The notes below the pieces were generated by a model. That model was given only the letters and a program-made list of their open reading frames with translations. It was not told the origin of the DNA and made no database searches. Of a DNA stretch of 64,000 nt, positions 32,346 through 44,203 are shown one piece after another; positions within the stretch are counted from its first letter, which is position 1, and every line of letters starts with the position of its first letter. The translations under genes were made by a program, and so were the position numbers. This DNA is from Stomorhina lunata. Taxonomy: Eukaryota > Arthropoda > Insecta > Diptera > Rhiniidae. The DNA is taken from assembly GCA_933228675.1 (NCBI GenBank), contig OW121743.1, positions 69,318,834-69,382,833 of the forward strand, given 5' to 3'.

Positions 32346-33649
32346 TTAATCACAAAATTGCTTTGCATTCTTAGTCTCACTGTTCTCTTTTACGCGTCTC
32401 AATTAAAACTCTGCCACAACAAAAAGCAGCTTCCGTCGATTACAATGCGGCTTACAAATGTTCATATTTTTGTTGATATTTTTTTTTTTCGATGTTTATC
32501 GATTTTGGTATAAATTTTGTCTCTAGGCTTATTAGTTCAAAAAGTGTTAAAAAAAGGACCAACAACTTGTTTATACCCCCTATTTGTTACATTTTCGAAA
32601 AAGTTCTGAAAGTGACAAACACGTGTGTGTTGGTTTAAGATACCGCCCATTTTAACCCAATTTTTGATACCCTTATCAATCCAATTTCCAAAAATTCTTT
32701 CTTATCTGATATATACATCGAAAAAAATCAATATGCTAGAGTTTTATAATAATAGATGATGCTCCACTGGGAGTGAAGGATAACAGAAGAAGAAGAATAA
32801 GATGATGCAAAAAATGACAAACAATAGCTTACACCATTTTTTTGTCCCCCCATTCGCCTCATTTAAAAAAAGTACCAAACACGAGTCATCTTTTTTTTGG
32901 AACTTAATCTAAAAGCAAACTATCCCTTTCAATTTCCAATTTCCACCGTTAATACCCCAAACAAGCTAATCTCTTCACTTTCAATCATTTTGCCTATCCA
33001 AGATATGACAAGGATTTCGGGTAGTAGTACAAGATGGGTTAACTCTACAAAAATTTACATTCAAAATTTTTCCAATTAAAACGATTTTCATATTCAATGA
33101 TTTTTTTAAATTATCCTCTTTCTTCATAAACGATTTAAATTTTTTATGGAAAATTTCAATTATTAGCTTGTTACAATCGATTTAATTTTACTTATTTCTT
33201 TCTTACCTTTAAAATATCTGGAAATCTAACGCTTCTTAAGCGTTTGCGGAAATTTCCTTTTTAAAAATTTAAAAACTTTTTTTTATTATTTTGTTGACAT
33301 TGATCTGAAAAAAAAAACAAAATAATAAACAAAAGTTAATAATTGTTAATATGTAGTTTTGCATAAAGTTTACAATGAAAATTACATATTTTAACACTTG
33401 TTTAAAAAAACTATTAAAAAATAAAAAAAGTCACGGAAATTATGTAGTGCACGTTTTTTTCTCATTGCTTGTAATATCCATGTATGTAATATATCGTTAA
33501 CTGAAATACAAAAGGCCGTAACTGATATAAAAATTGGACATTGACTTTTTGAATGTTTATGGACAAACATTGGATTTCAGTCCCAATGTCGGCTTAGGGT
33601 TAATAAATATTTTTTAATAAAAAGACTTAATGTTAATAAAAATCCATAC
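32346..33649. other. Spacer with diverged dispersed repeat
   Basis: From about 32470 to 33060 it carries modules such as CCCCCCATTCG and AAAAAAAGTACCAAACACG, which also occur at 43.38-43.60 kb (CCCCCCATCGG, AAAAAAGTACCAAACGCC). Both regions therefore hold parts of one dispersed element. The remainder, 33060-33650, shows nothing recognisable. Confidence 0.5.
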
Positions 33650-33803
33650 GTGACCCGGTCTATAAAAAGAAAAAAGGTGGCTTATGACTCAAAAACAAAA
33701 TTTCGAAAAATTAGCTAAAAATTTCGAAAATTTTCGAAAAATTAGTAAACTTTTCGAAATTTTGTTTTTGAGTCATAAGCCACCTTTTTATAGGTCTGGT
33801 CAC
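33650..33803. mobile_element. 154-bp foldback element (near-perfect hairpin)
   Basis: GTGACCCGGTCTATAAAAAG at the left pairs with CTTTTTATAGGTCTGGTCAC at the right. The arms continue through GGTGGCTTATGACTCAAAAA and AACAAAATTTCGAAAA, with a loop of about 38 bases that itself contains TTTCGAAAATTTTCGAAA. Such short palindromic elements are typical MITEs. Any transcript would form a stable hairpin. Confidence 0.8.
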
Positions 33804-34019
33804 ATATATGTATTTCTGCATTATGAACAAAATTTGGTAATAAATTCTTAGTATTCCATCATTTTTCTATAGAAAATGAAAAATACTCCAAATTCTGACC
33901 TTTGACCCCGGGGAAGAAAACTTTTCCATTATTCAAAAATTAATACCGTCTGTATAGTCTGAGAAAATATTCACTATTACTTTTATTTATATTTAACATT
34001 TTTTTTATTTATATTGAAC

Positions 34020-37000
34020 ATTTTATTTCGATACAAAAATTTGTATAGAAAAATTGTCTATACAAAAATTTTTTAGTAAAATTTTCGATACAAAATTTTT
34101 ACAGAAAAATTTTCAATACAAAATTTTTATAGAAAAATTTTGAATACAAAATTTCTTAAGAAAAATTTTCGATACAAAATTTTTTTAGAAAAATTTTCGA
34201 CACGAAATTTTTATAGAAAAATTTTCGATACGAAAATTTTATAGAAAAATTTTCGATGCGAAAATTTTATAGAAAAATTTTATATACAAAATTTTACAGA
34301 CAAATTTCTAAAGAAAAGTTTTCGATATTTTTATAGAAAAATTTTCGATACAAAATTTTTGTAGAAAAGTTTTTGCTACAAAATTTTTATAGAAAAATTT
34401 TCGATACAAAATTTTTATAGAAAAATTTTCGATACAAAAATTTTTATAGAAAAATTTTCGATACAAAAATTTTTATAGAAAAATTTTCGATACAAAAATT
34501 TTTATAGAAAAATTTTCGATACAAAAATATTGATAGAAAAAAATTCTATACAGAAATATTTATAGAAAAATTTCCGATACAAAGTTTTTAAAAAAAACAT
34601 TTTCGATACAAAATTTTTATAAAAAACATTTTCTATACAAAATTTTTATAGAAAAATTTTCGATACAAAATTTTTATAGAAAAATTTTCGATACAAAATT
34701 TTTATAGAAAAATTTTCGATACAAAATTTTTATAGAAAAATTTTCGATACAAAATTTTTATAGAAAAATTTTCGATACAAAATTTTTATAGAAAAATTTT
34801 CGATACAAAATTTTTATAGAAAAATTTTCGATACAAAATTTTTATAGAAAAATTTTCGATACAAAATTTTTATAGAAAAATTTTCGATACAAAATTTTTA
34901 TAGAAAAATTTTCGATACAAAATTTTTATAGAAAAATTTTCGATACAAAATTTTTATAGAAAAATTTTCGATACAAAATTTTTATAGAAAAATTTTCGAT
35001 ACAAAATTATTATAGAAAAATTTTCGATACAAAATTTTTATAGAAAAATTTTCGATACAAAATTTTTATAGAAAAATTTTCGATACAAAATTTTTATAGA
35101 AAAATTTTCGATACAAAATTATTATAGAAAAATTTTCGATACAAAATTTTTATAGAAAAATTTTCGATACAAAATTTTTATAAAAAAATTTCGATACAAA
35201 ATTTTTATCGAAAAATTTTCGATACAAAATTTTTATAAAAAAAATTTCCATACAAAATTTTTATAGAAAAATTTTCAATGCAAAATTTTTATAAAAAAAT
35301 TTTCAATGCAAAATTTTTATAAAAAAATTTTCGATACAAAATTTTTAAAGAAAAATTTTCGATATAAAATTTTTATAGAAAAATTTTCGATGCGAAATTT
35401 TTATAGAAAAATTTTCTAAACAAAATTTCCTATAAAAATTTTCAATAAAAAATATTTATATAAAAATTTTCAATAAAAAATATTTATAGAAAAATTTTTG
35501 ATACAAAATTTTTATAGAAAAATTTTCAATACAAAATTTTTATAGAAAAATTTTTGATGCGAAATTTTTATAGAAAAATTTTCTAAACTAAATTTCCTAT
35601 AAAAATTTTCAATAAAAAATATTTATATAAAAATTTTCGATAAAAAATATTTATAGAAAAATTTTCTAAACTAAATTTCCTATACAAAATTTTACAGACA
35701 AATTTCAAAAGAAAAGTTTTCGATATTCAATTATTTATAGACAAATTTTCAATACAAAATTTTTATAAAAAAATTTTCGATAAAAATTTTTATAGAAAAA
35801 TTTTCAATATTTAATTATTTATAGAAAAATTTTCAATACAAAATTTTTATAGAAAAATTTTCGATACAAAATTTTTATAGAAAAATTTTCGATACAAAAT
35901 TTTTATAGAAAAATTTTCGATACAAAATTTTTATAGAAAAATTTTCGATACAAAATTTTTATAGAAAAATTTTCGATACAAAATTTTTATAGAAAAATTT
36001 TCAATACAAAATTTTTATAAAAAAATTTTCGATACAAAATTTTTATAGAAAAATTTTCGATACAAAATTTTTATAGAAAAATTTTCGATCAAAATTTTTA
36101 TAGAAAAATTTTCGATCAAAATTTTTATAGAAAAATTTTCGATACAAAATTTTTATAGAAAAATTTTCAATATTTAATTATTTATAGAAAAATTTTCAAT
36201 ACAAAATTTTTATAGAAAAATTTTCGATACAAAATTTTTATAGAAAAATTTTCGATACAAAATTTTTATAGAAACATTTTCGATACAAAATTTTTATAGA
36301 AAAATTTTCGATACAAAATTTTTATAGAAAAATTTTCAATACAAAATTTTTATAGAAAAATTTTTGATGCGAAATTTTTATAGAAAAATTTTCTAAACTA
36401 AATTTCCTATAAAAATTTTCAATAAAAAATATTTATATAAAAATTTTCGATAAAAAATATTTATAGAAAAATTTTCTAAACTAAATTTCCTATACAAAAT
36501 TTTACAGACAAATTTCAAAAGAAAAGTTTTCGATATTCAATTATTTATAGACAAATTTTCAATTTTAAAAATTTTTATAGAAAAATTTTCAATATTTAAT
36601 TATTTATAGAAAAATTTTCAATACAAAATTTTTATAGAAAAATTTTCGATACAAAATTTTTATAGAAAAATTTTCGATACAAAATTTTTATAGAAAAATT
36701 TTCGATACAAAATTTTTATAGAAAAATTTTCGATACAAAATTTTTATAGAAAAATTTTCAATACAAAATTTTTATAAAAAAATTTTCGATACAAAATTTT
36801 TATAGAAAAATTTTCGATACAAAATTTTTATAGAAAAATTTTCGATACAAAATTTTTATAAAAAAAATTTCGATACAAAATTTTTATAGAAAAATTTTCA
36901 ATACAAAATTTTTATAGAAAAATTTTCGATACAAAATTTTTATAGAAAAATTTTCGATACAAAATTTTTATAAAAAAATTTTCGCTACAAAATTTTTGTA

Positions 37001-37690
37001 GCAAAATTTTCGCTAAAAAATTTTTATAGAAAATTTTTCGATACAAAAATTTTTATAGAAAAATTTTCTATACAAAAATTTTTATAGAAAAATTTCCGAT
37101 ACAAAATTTTTATAGAAAAATTTCCGATACAAAATTTTTATAGAAAAATTTCCGATACAAAATTTTTATAAAAAACATTTTCTATACAAAATTTTTCTAG
37201 AAAAATGTTCGATACAAAATTTTTATAGAAACATTTTCGACGCAAGATTTTTTAGAGAAATTTTCGATACAAAAGTTTTTAGAGAAATTTTCGGTACAAA
37301 AATTTTCAATAGAAAAATTTTGGATACAAAATTTTGCAGTGAAATTTCTATATAAAAGTTTTCGATACTTAATTATTTGTTAAAAAATTTTCGATACAAA
37401 ATTTTTATAGACAAATTTTCAAAATTAAATTTTTTATAAAGAATTTTTCGATATTCTATTATTTATAGGAAAATTTTTGATACCAAATTTTTAAAGAAAA
37501 CTTTTCGATAACAAATTTAATAGACAACATTTTGGGATAAAGTTTTTATAGAAAAATTTCGAATGTAAATTTTTAATAAAATAATGTCGGATATAATTTT
37601 TTTATAGAAAAATTTCGTTAAAATTTTTCTATAAAAAATTTACATATTTTTTATAGAAAAATTTTAATGGAATATATTTTAATAATTTAA
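34020..37690. repeat. AT-rich minisatellite array VII, 28-bp unit, ~810-bp higher-order repeat
   Basis: The 28-bp unit is GATACAAAATTTTTATAG followed by AAAAATTTTC. More than 120 units are present, with a run of about 20 near-identical units at 34640-35130. A variant block (CTAAACTAAATTTCCTATAA, then CAGACAAATTTCAAAAG and GATATTCAATTATTTATAG) occurs at 35583 and 36393, 810 bp apart. This gives a second level of organisation. Unit quality decays toward both edges. Confidence 0.94.
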
Positions 37691-39072
37691 TTCTTTTAAG
37701 GTTAAATTTAGGCAAACCCGAAAATACATACAAAAAATTTTAGCACTTTGAGGGCGCATGCGGCACGAGTTCCCCTTAAACAATTTTGAAAAAAATTAGC
37801 ACAGCCTATTTTTATGTTATCTAGAGTATTTCTGGATTACGGTTCAATTTTGCACTTTCGTAAAATAAGGTGCACCCTAATAAAGTTATTGATTGTACTC
37901 CATACATTTCTTTCCGTTAAAGGTGAAATAGAAGTGGATAGAGAACAATAAAAAACACATAAACGCACAAACAAACATACATTTCATGAACACGAGTGTG
38001 TGTCTTAGCTTCCTTTCATTGGATAGTCGTCTTCATTAGTGGTTTCCGAATTAGAATAAAAATGGTGTACTGTCTTTTTGAAGGAGTTTTCAAAACGACC
38101 ATACGTAAAATCAATGCATGGATGTGCAATATTTTTAATTAAAGAGTCTTTGGTTCAACTAACACCTTTTAAGATGTTCTTTACTTGTAACATTTTTTCT
38201 TGGGAAAATCGGCAATTAATTTTATAAAAAAACATTTTAGAATTTCAAAAATCTAAAAATAAGTGCGTTCGTTAGCATTAACGAAAATAAAACGATCGCG
38301 TTCTGACTAGTTGTCTAACCAACCATATAAAGCTCAATTTACGTTTTAAACCGTTTGTACAAATAAAGTCTAACTTTGAAGTAATTCGGTCACTAGTTTT
38401 GTGGTCTTGACTTTTTACGATTTTTTTTTGTAATTTATAGTTATATTAAGCAATTAGGAGGCTCTTAATTTTTTAATTAATTGTAAGACTTTGGAGATAA
38501 ATTTTAAAATTTTGGTTTTTACAAATTGGTTTTTAAATTTGTTTTAGGTACGACTAATTAGCTAATTTGTTGAATGGGTTATGTTAAATAATATTTTAAA
38601 ATTTTTAATTATATTTAATTTTATGAGTATATTTACCATAATCTTGTTTATTTTTTACTACATCTTAAAATTAAAATATTAACTAAAGACCAGAAATCTG
38701 TTGGGTAGTTTTTCCTCTTAATAAAAGTTATTTTTATGTTTATTTCAACCTTGAAATGTACATTAGAAAATGAAAGAATATAATAACTTATATATAATAA
38801 AAAACAAACAACAATGTTCTAAAAACGGTTAAACTCGACTCTTTAATACCCTACCCAACTTAGGACAAAAATGAAACGATTGTCAGCAGTTTTAGAAAAC
38901 TTTGAATCAAGAAAATAGGGTTATATTCAGATCAGATATTAGTAAAAATTCATGTAAGTATGGGGCAAATGTTAAAATTTAAATTTTTGAAGTCTAATAT
39001 CTCTAAAACCGTAGGAGATAGAATGTTTTATATAGATCTTGACCTATTTATTTGTATATAGTATGTATGTAT
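37691..39072. other. Unassigned spacer
   Basis: No gene, RNA or repeat family is recognised in about 1.4 kb. Ordinary AT-rich sequence. Confidence 0.55.
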
Positions 39073-39360
39073 GTATAATTCCCCGATAACATTCCAATTG
39101 GAACAAGGAGTACTTCTCTCAGACAATGAGCTGCATCCGATTCTATTTTTAGACTCACTACGTTTTAACGCCGGCTCCGAACGGCAAATGCATTAGTTAG
39201 AGAAGTTTTTCATAGCCTAATACTCAATAACCAGTGGCTAGCTGAGTTATGAGGTGAACCGCCGCTTTTTTGAAAATTTATTTTTTCAAGTGAGTCTGGC
39301 CAGGGATTGAACTTGGGCCTCTGGTATGCTAGGCGGATGACTAACCTGCTATACCACGGC
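39073..39360 (-). mobile_element. Family C SINE, inverted copy
   Basis: Read on the minus strand it has the same head (CGTGGTATAGCAGGTTAGTC, CGCCTAGCATACCAGAGG, AAGTTCAATCCC) and body ending GTTATCGGGGAATTATA as the copy at 18.6 kb. The B-box has one change (GTTCAATCC). No clear target duplication is found. The 5' side continues into an inverted scrap of its own head. Confidence 0.9.
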
Positions 39361-39372
39361 AGGTTAGTCATC
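39336..39372. repeat. Snap-back of the SINE 5' end
   Basis: GATGACTAACCTGC (39336-39349) and GCAGGTTAGTCATC (39359-39372) are perfect 14-bp inverted repeats around TATACCACG. The outer arm is an inverted duplication of the SINE head. Confidence 0.8.
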
Positions 39373-39396
39373 TCGGCAAATATAAAACAAAAAATC

Positions 39397-39510
39397 AAGT
39401 TACGTATATACAACTCGAATGTCAAGTCCATCCTGTAATACGGCTGCGAAACTTAGAAACGCACAAATGCCATCGATAAGCGCTGTTTAATAAACAGCGC
39501 TTATCGCTGA
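39397..39510 (+). pseudogene. LINE relic, C-terminal reverse-transcriptase region
   Basis: Translation of the plus strand gives KLRIYNSNVKSIL, stop, YGCET, stop, KRTNAIDKRCL. It resembles the SNVKSVLLYGxETWxxTK segment found after the reverse-transcriptase core in RTE/CR1-like LINEs. Two TGG or TTG codons have become TAA/TAG. Only about 110 bp survive. It could be from the same LINE family as 22963-23096, but the two fragments do not overlap. Confidence 0.55.
39474..39506. repeat. 33-bp perfect palindrome
   Basis: CGATAAGCGCTGTTTA, a central A, then TAAACAGCGCTTATCG: perfect 16-bp arms with a single central base, at the end of the LINE relic. It looks like a templated snap-back of the relic's own sequence (CCATCGATAAGCGCTG). 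Confidence 0.9.
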
Positions 39511-39615
39511 CAAAACAATTTGTAGATAATTTTTGCCAAGATTAATTTTTGTATTATAAAAAACATTTTAACCCTTAAAAGACATGGAAGCAAAAATTAT
39601 CTACAAATTGTTTTG
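39511..39615. repeat. Inverted repeat, perfect 26-bp arms
   Basis: CAAAACAATTTGTAGATAAT with TTTTGC (39511-39536) and its exact reverse complement (39590-39615) enclose 53 bp. Other, weaker inverted matches link 39620-39650 with 39786-39826. The stretch 39616-39877 contains nothing else recognisable. Confidence 0.8.
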
Positions 39616-39877
39616 TCACTTTTTCCAGCAACTTTTGATAAAAAGGCAATAAGTAAATATTTTACACTAAGATTATGTTTATTTATTAAAAAAATATTAA
39701 TCCTAAAAATTTAAGGGGACCATATTGTCCCCAAAAATTTTTAATTTTTGCTCCCATGTCTTGGTGTCAAATAATAACATTAATGGTTTTTAATCAAAAT
39801 TTGCTGAAAAAAGTGACAAAAAAAAAACAACTTGGGTCATTTTTGACCCCATGTCTAAAATGGGTTAAAACATTTTT

Positions 39878-40701
39878 TTATACCCTTCACCACCATAGGT
39901 GGAAAGGGTATTATAAGTTTGTGCTGATGTTTGTAACGCATAGAAATATTTGTCTTAGACCTACCTTTAGTATACCAATAGGCTTAGAATCACTTTCTGA
40001 GTCGATTTAGCGATGTCCGTCCGTCCGTCCGTCTGGCTGGCTGGCTCGACGGCCGGCTGGCTGGCTGGACCCCCATGTAAACCTTGTAATCAAACTACAG
40101 GTCGCAATATAAAGATAATTTGATGAAATTTGGCATAGATAATTTTTTTGACAATGGGACCATGGCTATTGAAATTGGTCAAAATCGGTCCATTATTTAT
40201 GGTACCTCCCATAGGTCCCACTTCCCGGAATTGATATATTGGCCACAAATATCAATATTTTTTCATGAAATTTAAAACAGATACTGCTTATGCTTAAACT
40301 TAAATCACTGTATCAAATTTCGTTGAAATCGGTCCACATTTGACCATAGCTCCCATACAAACTCTTCTTTAAAATCGCACTAAATGAGACAAAAAATCAC
40401 TAAAACGCTAGTAAATCTAAAGATAATGAAAATTTTGAGTTTATTTTTCGCATACATAATTTTTGTAACAACTGTAGTCAACTTGCCAAATTTCGAGATA
40501 ATCGGTCCACATTTGACTCTAGCTCTCATATAAGTGCAAATGACGGAAACAGGTTGAATATATAAGTTTTAAGAAAATGTTTGAATAATGGCAAAATTTA
40601 GCAAATATTTGTCTTTATACAGGAAAAATAACACCTTTGACCTTAGTGGTGAAGGGTATCGTATGGTCGGCTTGACCGACTATAGCGCTTTCTTACTTGT
40701 T
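39878..40701 (-). mobile_element. Family A (INE-1-like) copy 2, full length
   Basis: In plus-strand order: TATACCCTTCACCACCATAG hairpin end, GTATACCAATAGGCTTAG, GAGTCGATTTAGCGATG, a (CCGT)n and (GGCT)n tract, the ACCTCCCATAGGTCCCACTT block, two GGTCCACATTTGACC blocks, and the opposite end with GACCGACTATAGCGC and TTTCTTACTTGTT. Both ends carry ATACCCTTCACCAC in inverted order. It has no protein-coding capacity. The plan matches Drosophila INE-1/DINE-1, regarded as Helentron-related non-autonomous elements. Confidence 0.85.
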
Positions 40702-42038
40702 TTTAATAAAAAAGACTTTGTCTTAGTGTAAAATAATTACTTTTAAGTATATTTATTAAAATTCAGCAATAAATTAATAATATTACGTTTTTAAAAAATA
40801 AAAAAAATAGTAAAGATCAAACTTTTCATCTTTGACTCCGGAAAAAAGGGTTAAGTATACACAATTTAAAAAAAGGAACCTGTTTACATTTTCCATAATA
40901 TGGATAATTTTATTCCATATAAACATTATTAAAATTGAACAGAAATAAGATTTATGAAGCATTTACTCAAATTATGAGCTAAAAATTACTTTTTTTTCGA
41001 AATTCGTCGAATTCGAACACAAGGTACGGTAAAATGGTTTGAGATATCGACCTCATTTTTTTTGAGTTTTATTATCTTTTTTATCTATTTTAACACACCG
41101 ATGAGAGAAATTCAAATTTGTAATATTTGTTTAACAAAATTTTCAAAAAATTAAAAAATGCGTTTTGAAACCCATCTGAGAAAAATTACCCATTTTCGAT
41201 TATGAAAAAAACTAAGTAAATATTGTTATATTTTAACAAAATTAAACTATGAAGTACCTAAATACAAGTCTTAAAATGATAAATCATGTCTTACTTTGCG
41301 AGCTTTTGTCCAAAGTAGTTTTTTCTAGCGGTGTATCCTTAGGCGTATTGTCAAGGACACGAATTTTTGGAGGAAAATCGCAATAACTTCAAAACTGTTT
41401 CATGGATTTCAAATATTGATGACTTGAATTAAAGCTGTATTCACTTTTAGATTCCATTATCTTTAAAATAAATTGTAAATGGAGGAAATTTAGCAAAAAC
41501 TGCAAATACTCTCAGATTTCCCCATACAAATGGGCTCAAAAACTTTGGGCCGGTTGCGCGGGCTTGCGTCCTAAAAATAAATCAATAATATTTTGCACAC
41601 TTCCGATTGACATAATTTGGCCATATAATTTCACTATTAGAAGTCGATCAGAGACAAAAGTCAAAAAACGACCCACCCTACTGTTTATACCTACATACAC
41701 ATATTGGTGTAGGGTATAATAAATGATGATGATAAATATGATGTCATGTAAAAGGAATCTTAATTGTATTAAGATATAACTAAGATTTTGTTTGAAATAA
41801 TCACTGTTGGGGTTATGTCATTTTCAGACTTTATTTAAATACTGCAAAATTCTTTAGAATTTTTTGGAATTTGACAGGATTACAGGTTAAAAGAAGTACT
41901 TTTATAAAAAATTATATAATTTATTTATGCAACACAAATTTATATTGAAGGAAAACTTAGGTAGGTAGGTGTGGGTTGCATTACATTGTTCTATCGTTAC
42001 TACTTTGGAATGTGTTCTAAAGATATCTGGGTCCTCGT
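40702..42038. other. Unassigned spacer
   Basis: At 41330-41730 the sequence has the texture of a dispersed repeat: AAAAACGACCCACCCTA, then a TATACC...GGTGTAGGGTATAA pair like a terminal hairpin. No second copy is seen here to define it. 40702-41330 holds nothing recognisable. Confidence 0.45.
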
Positions 42039-42350
42039 TCCCGGGACCTACGGGAGGTACCATAAATAATGAACCAATTTTGACGAATTTCAATAGCCAT
42101 GGTCCCATTATCAAAGAAATAATCTGTGCCAACGTTCATCAAATTATCTTTAGAATTGCTACCTGTAGTTTGATTACAAGGTTAACATGGGGATTGAGCC
42201 AGCTGTCCAGACGTACGGACGGACGGACTGACATCGCTAAATCGACTCAGAAAGTGATTCTAAGCCTATTGGTATACTAAAAGGTGGGTCTAATAGATAA
42301 ATCAGCACAAACTTATAATACCCTTTCCACCTATGGTGGTGAAGGGTATA
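42039..42350 (+). mobile_element. Family A copy 3, partial (right part only)
   Basis: From TCCCGGGACCTACGGGAGG through GACTCAGAAAGTGATTCTA to the terminal CACCTATGGTGGTGAAGGG. The first ~500 bp of the family are missing. A 103-codon frame here (41969-42280) follows the repeat and is not evidence of a gene. Confidence 0.82.
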
Positions 42351-42590
42351 ACTAGAGTAAACGTTTCTGGGATGTTATACCATTTTTCTCTGTTTTTGGA
42401 AATTTTAAAACAACCCCAAAATCTGGAGTTACGGGTAAAAAAACGGTTTTTCATACCCGTATGCACTTATCATTCTGTAACTGTACAAGTGATGCCAATC
42501 GATTTTAAGTTTATTTTAAAATATATTGAAAGAAGAAGCTTAGGCCTTTTTAACGGTGTATACGGTAGGTACTGTCGAGTTTTTTAACAC

Positions 42591-42596
<6 letters not shown>

Positions 42597-42644
<48 letters not shown>

Positions 42645-43803
42645 CTGGGCGACCGAGCCTTGCTCGGAGCTTTATGATAAGCATTTCGAGGCAAATTTTA
42701 AAGTTTTCAAATGTTTTATTTTATAAAGGACTAATTAACTAAAATAAATTTAGACAAAAGATGGTACACATATATCCAATAAATTTTGAATCATTTTATT
42801 CATAGTTTAATATTAATAATTTTGGAAATTAGTCATACCGGCTTAGAAACCTCCGTCGACTCATGCACAAGAACTTTGCTAAATATCATAGCCTGATCAA
42901 ATGCACAGTTTACGATTTAATTAATTTTTAGTAATTTTCAGTGGCGCCACCTGTCGGAAATTATTCGCACCAATGAATAAACTTTCGCCGACTCATGCGC
43001 TACAACTTTGCTAAATATCATAGCCTGATCAAATGCACAGTTTACGATTTAATTAATTTTTAGTAATTTTCAGTGGCGCCATCTTTCGGAAATTCGTCAT
43101 ACCAACTTAAAAACCTTTGCCGGATTATCCGCAACATCGTCGCTCAAGGGCATAACATGATCAAATGCATAGTTTACTATTCTATAAAGAACATACATAC
43201 AGACAAACATTTATTAGTTTAAAAGTTATAACATTACTACTTTTTTCCCCTTTTAATCTCCGAAAAAAGTTCCATATGCATATTTGTCACTTCTTTGGAA
43301 CAAACTAAATTTATTACATTTGATTAAAACGCAGTTCTTTCATATTACATTTTGAGATGTTAAGTTACCATTTTATCCCTTTTTTACCCATTTTGGCCCC
43401 AAAATCAAAAAAGTACCAAATACGTGTTCAATATTTCTTTCACATCTATTGACTGCAGTACAAAGTTCCTTCTTATATTCTTTGGTTTAAAAAAAAAAGA
43501 GTGGGTTAAAAAAGTACCAAAAAAACTATTTTCACCCTTTTTGACCCCCCATCGGACATAGTTTGAAAAAAGTACCAAACGCCTGTCCGCTTATTTTCAT
43601 AGCTGTTCGAAGCGTAATTTTAATTTTGTTTCTATACCTATTACTTAAGATGATATAACGTTTTTGATTTTTTCCCTTTTTCTCCGTTTTTACCCCCTTA
43701 GCGGTAAAAATTCCAAAAGCCCCTTCATATTCGATCTATACGGCTAAAAAGATACCCAGTGTCTTAATTTTGTCAAAATCGTTAGCACCGATTTCGAGGT
43801 AGC

Positions 43804-43844
<41 letters not shown>

Positions 43845-43869
43845 CAATTATTGCTCGTTTAAAGATATA

Positions 43870-43929
<60 letters not shown>

Positions 43930-43930
43930 C
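42597..43930 (+). mobile_element. Candidate element bounded by (TA)n microsatellites
   Basis: A (TA)n run (42597-42640) is followed by GTACCTGGGCGACCGAGCCT with a perfect small hairpin (CCGAGC / GCTCGG, 42653-42667), then three 132-bp tandem repeats, ACATACATACAGACAAACAT, several AAAAAAGTACCAAA modules, GTCAAAATCGTTAGCACCG, and further (TA)n runs at 43811-43840 and 43871-43926. The order of a structured 5' end, body and microsatellite 3' end would fit a non-autonomous retroelement. No second full copy is in the window, so the limits are uncertain. Confidence 0.4.
42830..43195 (+). repeat. 132-bp tandem repeat, about 2.7 copies
   Basis: CGACTCATGC, CTTTGCTAAATATCATAGCC, GATCAAATGCACAGTTTACG and CAGTGGCGCCA recur at a spacing of 132 bp. 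Units 1 and 2 are very similar; unit 3 (from about 43115) is diverged and shortened. Confidence 0.85.
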
Positions 43931-44203
43931 ACATTTTTCTATTTTCTGGACGTTGTTACACAATATTTTTGCATAGGAAACGTACTATTTGTGATCTGGT
44001 TTCAAAAATATATAAGATTCCCAATAAAACCAGGATTTATATTAAAAAATCCTTTAAAAAATGACTGATTTATTCAGCTTAAAAGAGAAACAAATTTTTA
44101 CCATAGATTAGTTTTAGAGCTTTGTCTTACTGGCTACTAATTTCTTTTAGTTTTTTTTTCTAAAGTTTCCAATAATTTACCAAATCATTTTCTTTAAATC
44201 ATT
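43931..44203. other. Unassigned spacer
   Basis: Nothing recognisable; AT-rich. Confidence 0.5.

Noticed and set aside
40017..40080. (CCGT)n/(GGCT)n tract as an independent microsatellite
   Set aside because: It is part of family A and appears at the same place in other copies, with varying length.
42597..43930. Hammerhead ribozyme or Penelope-type element
   Set aside because: I could not find the conserved CTGATGA and GAAA core in the expected arrangement and saw no coding part. The element is left unclassified.
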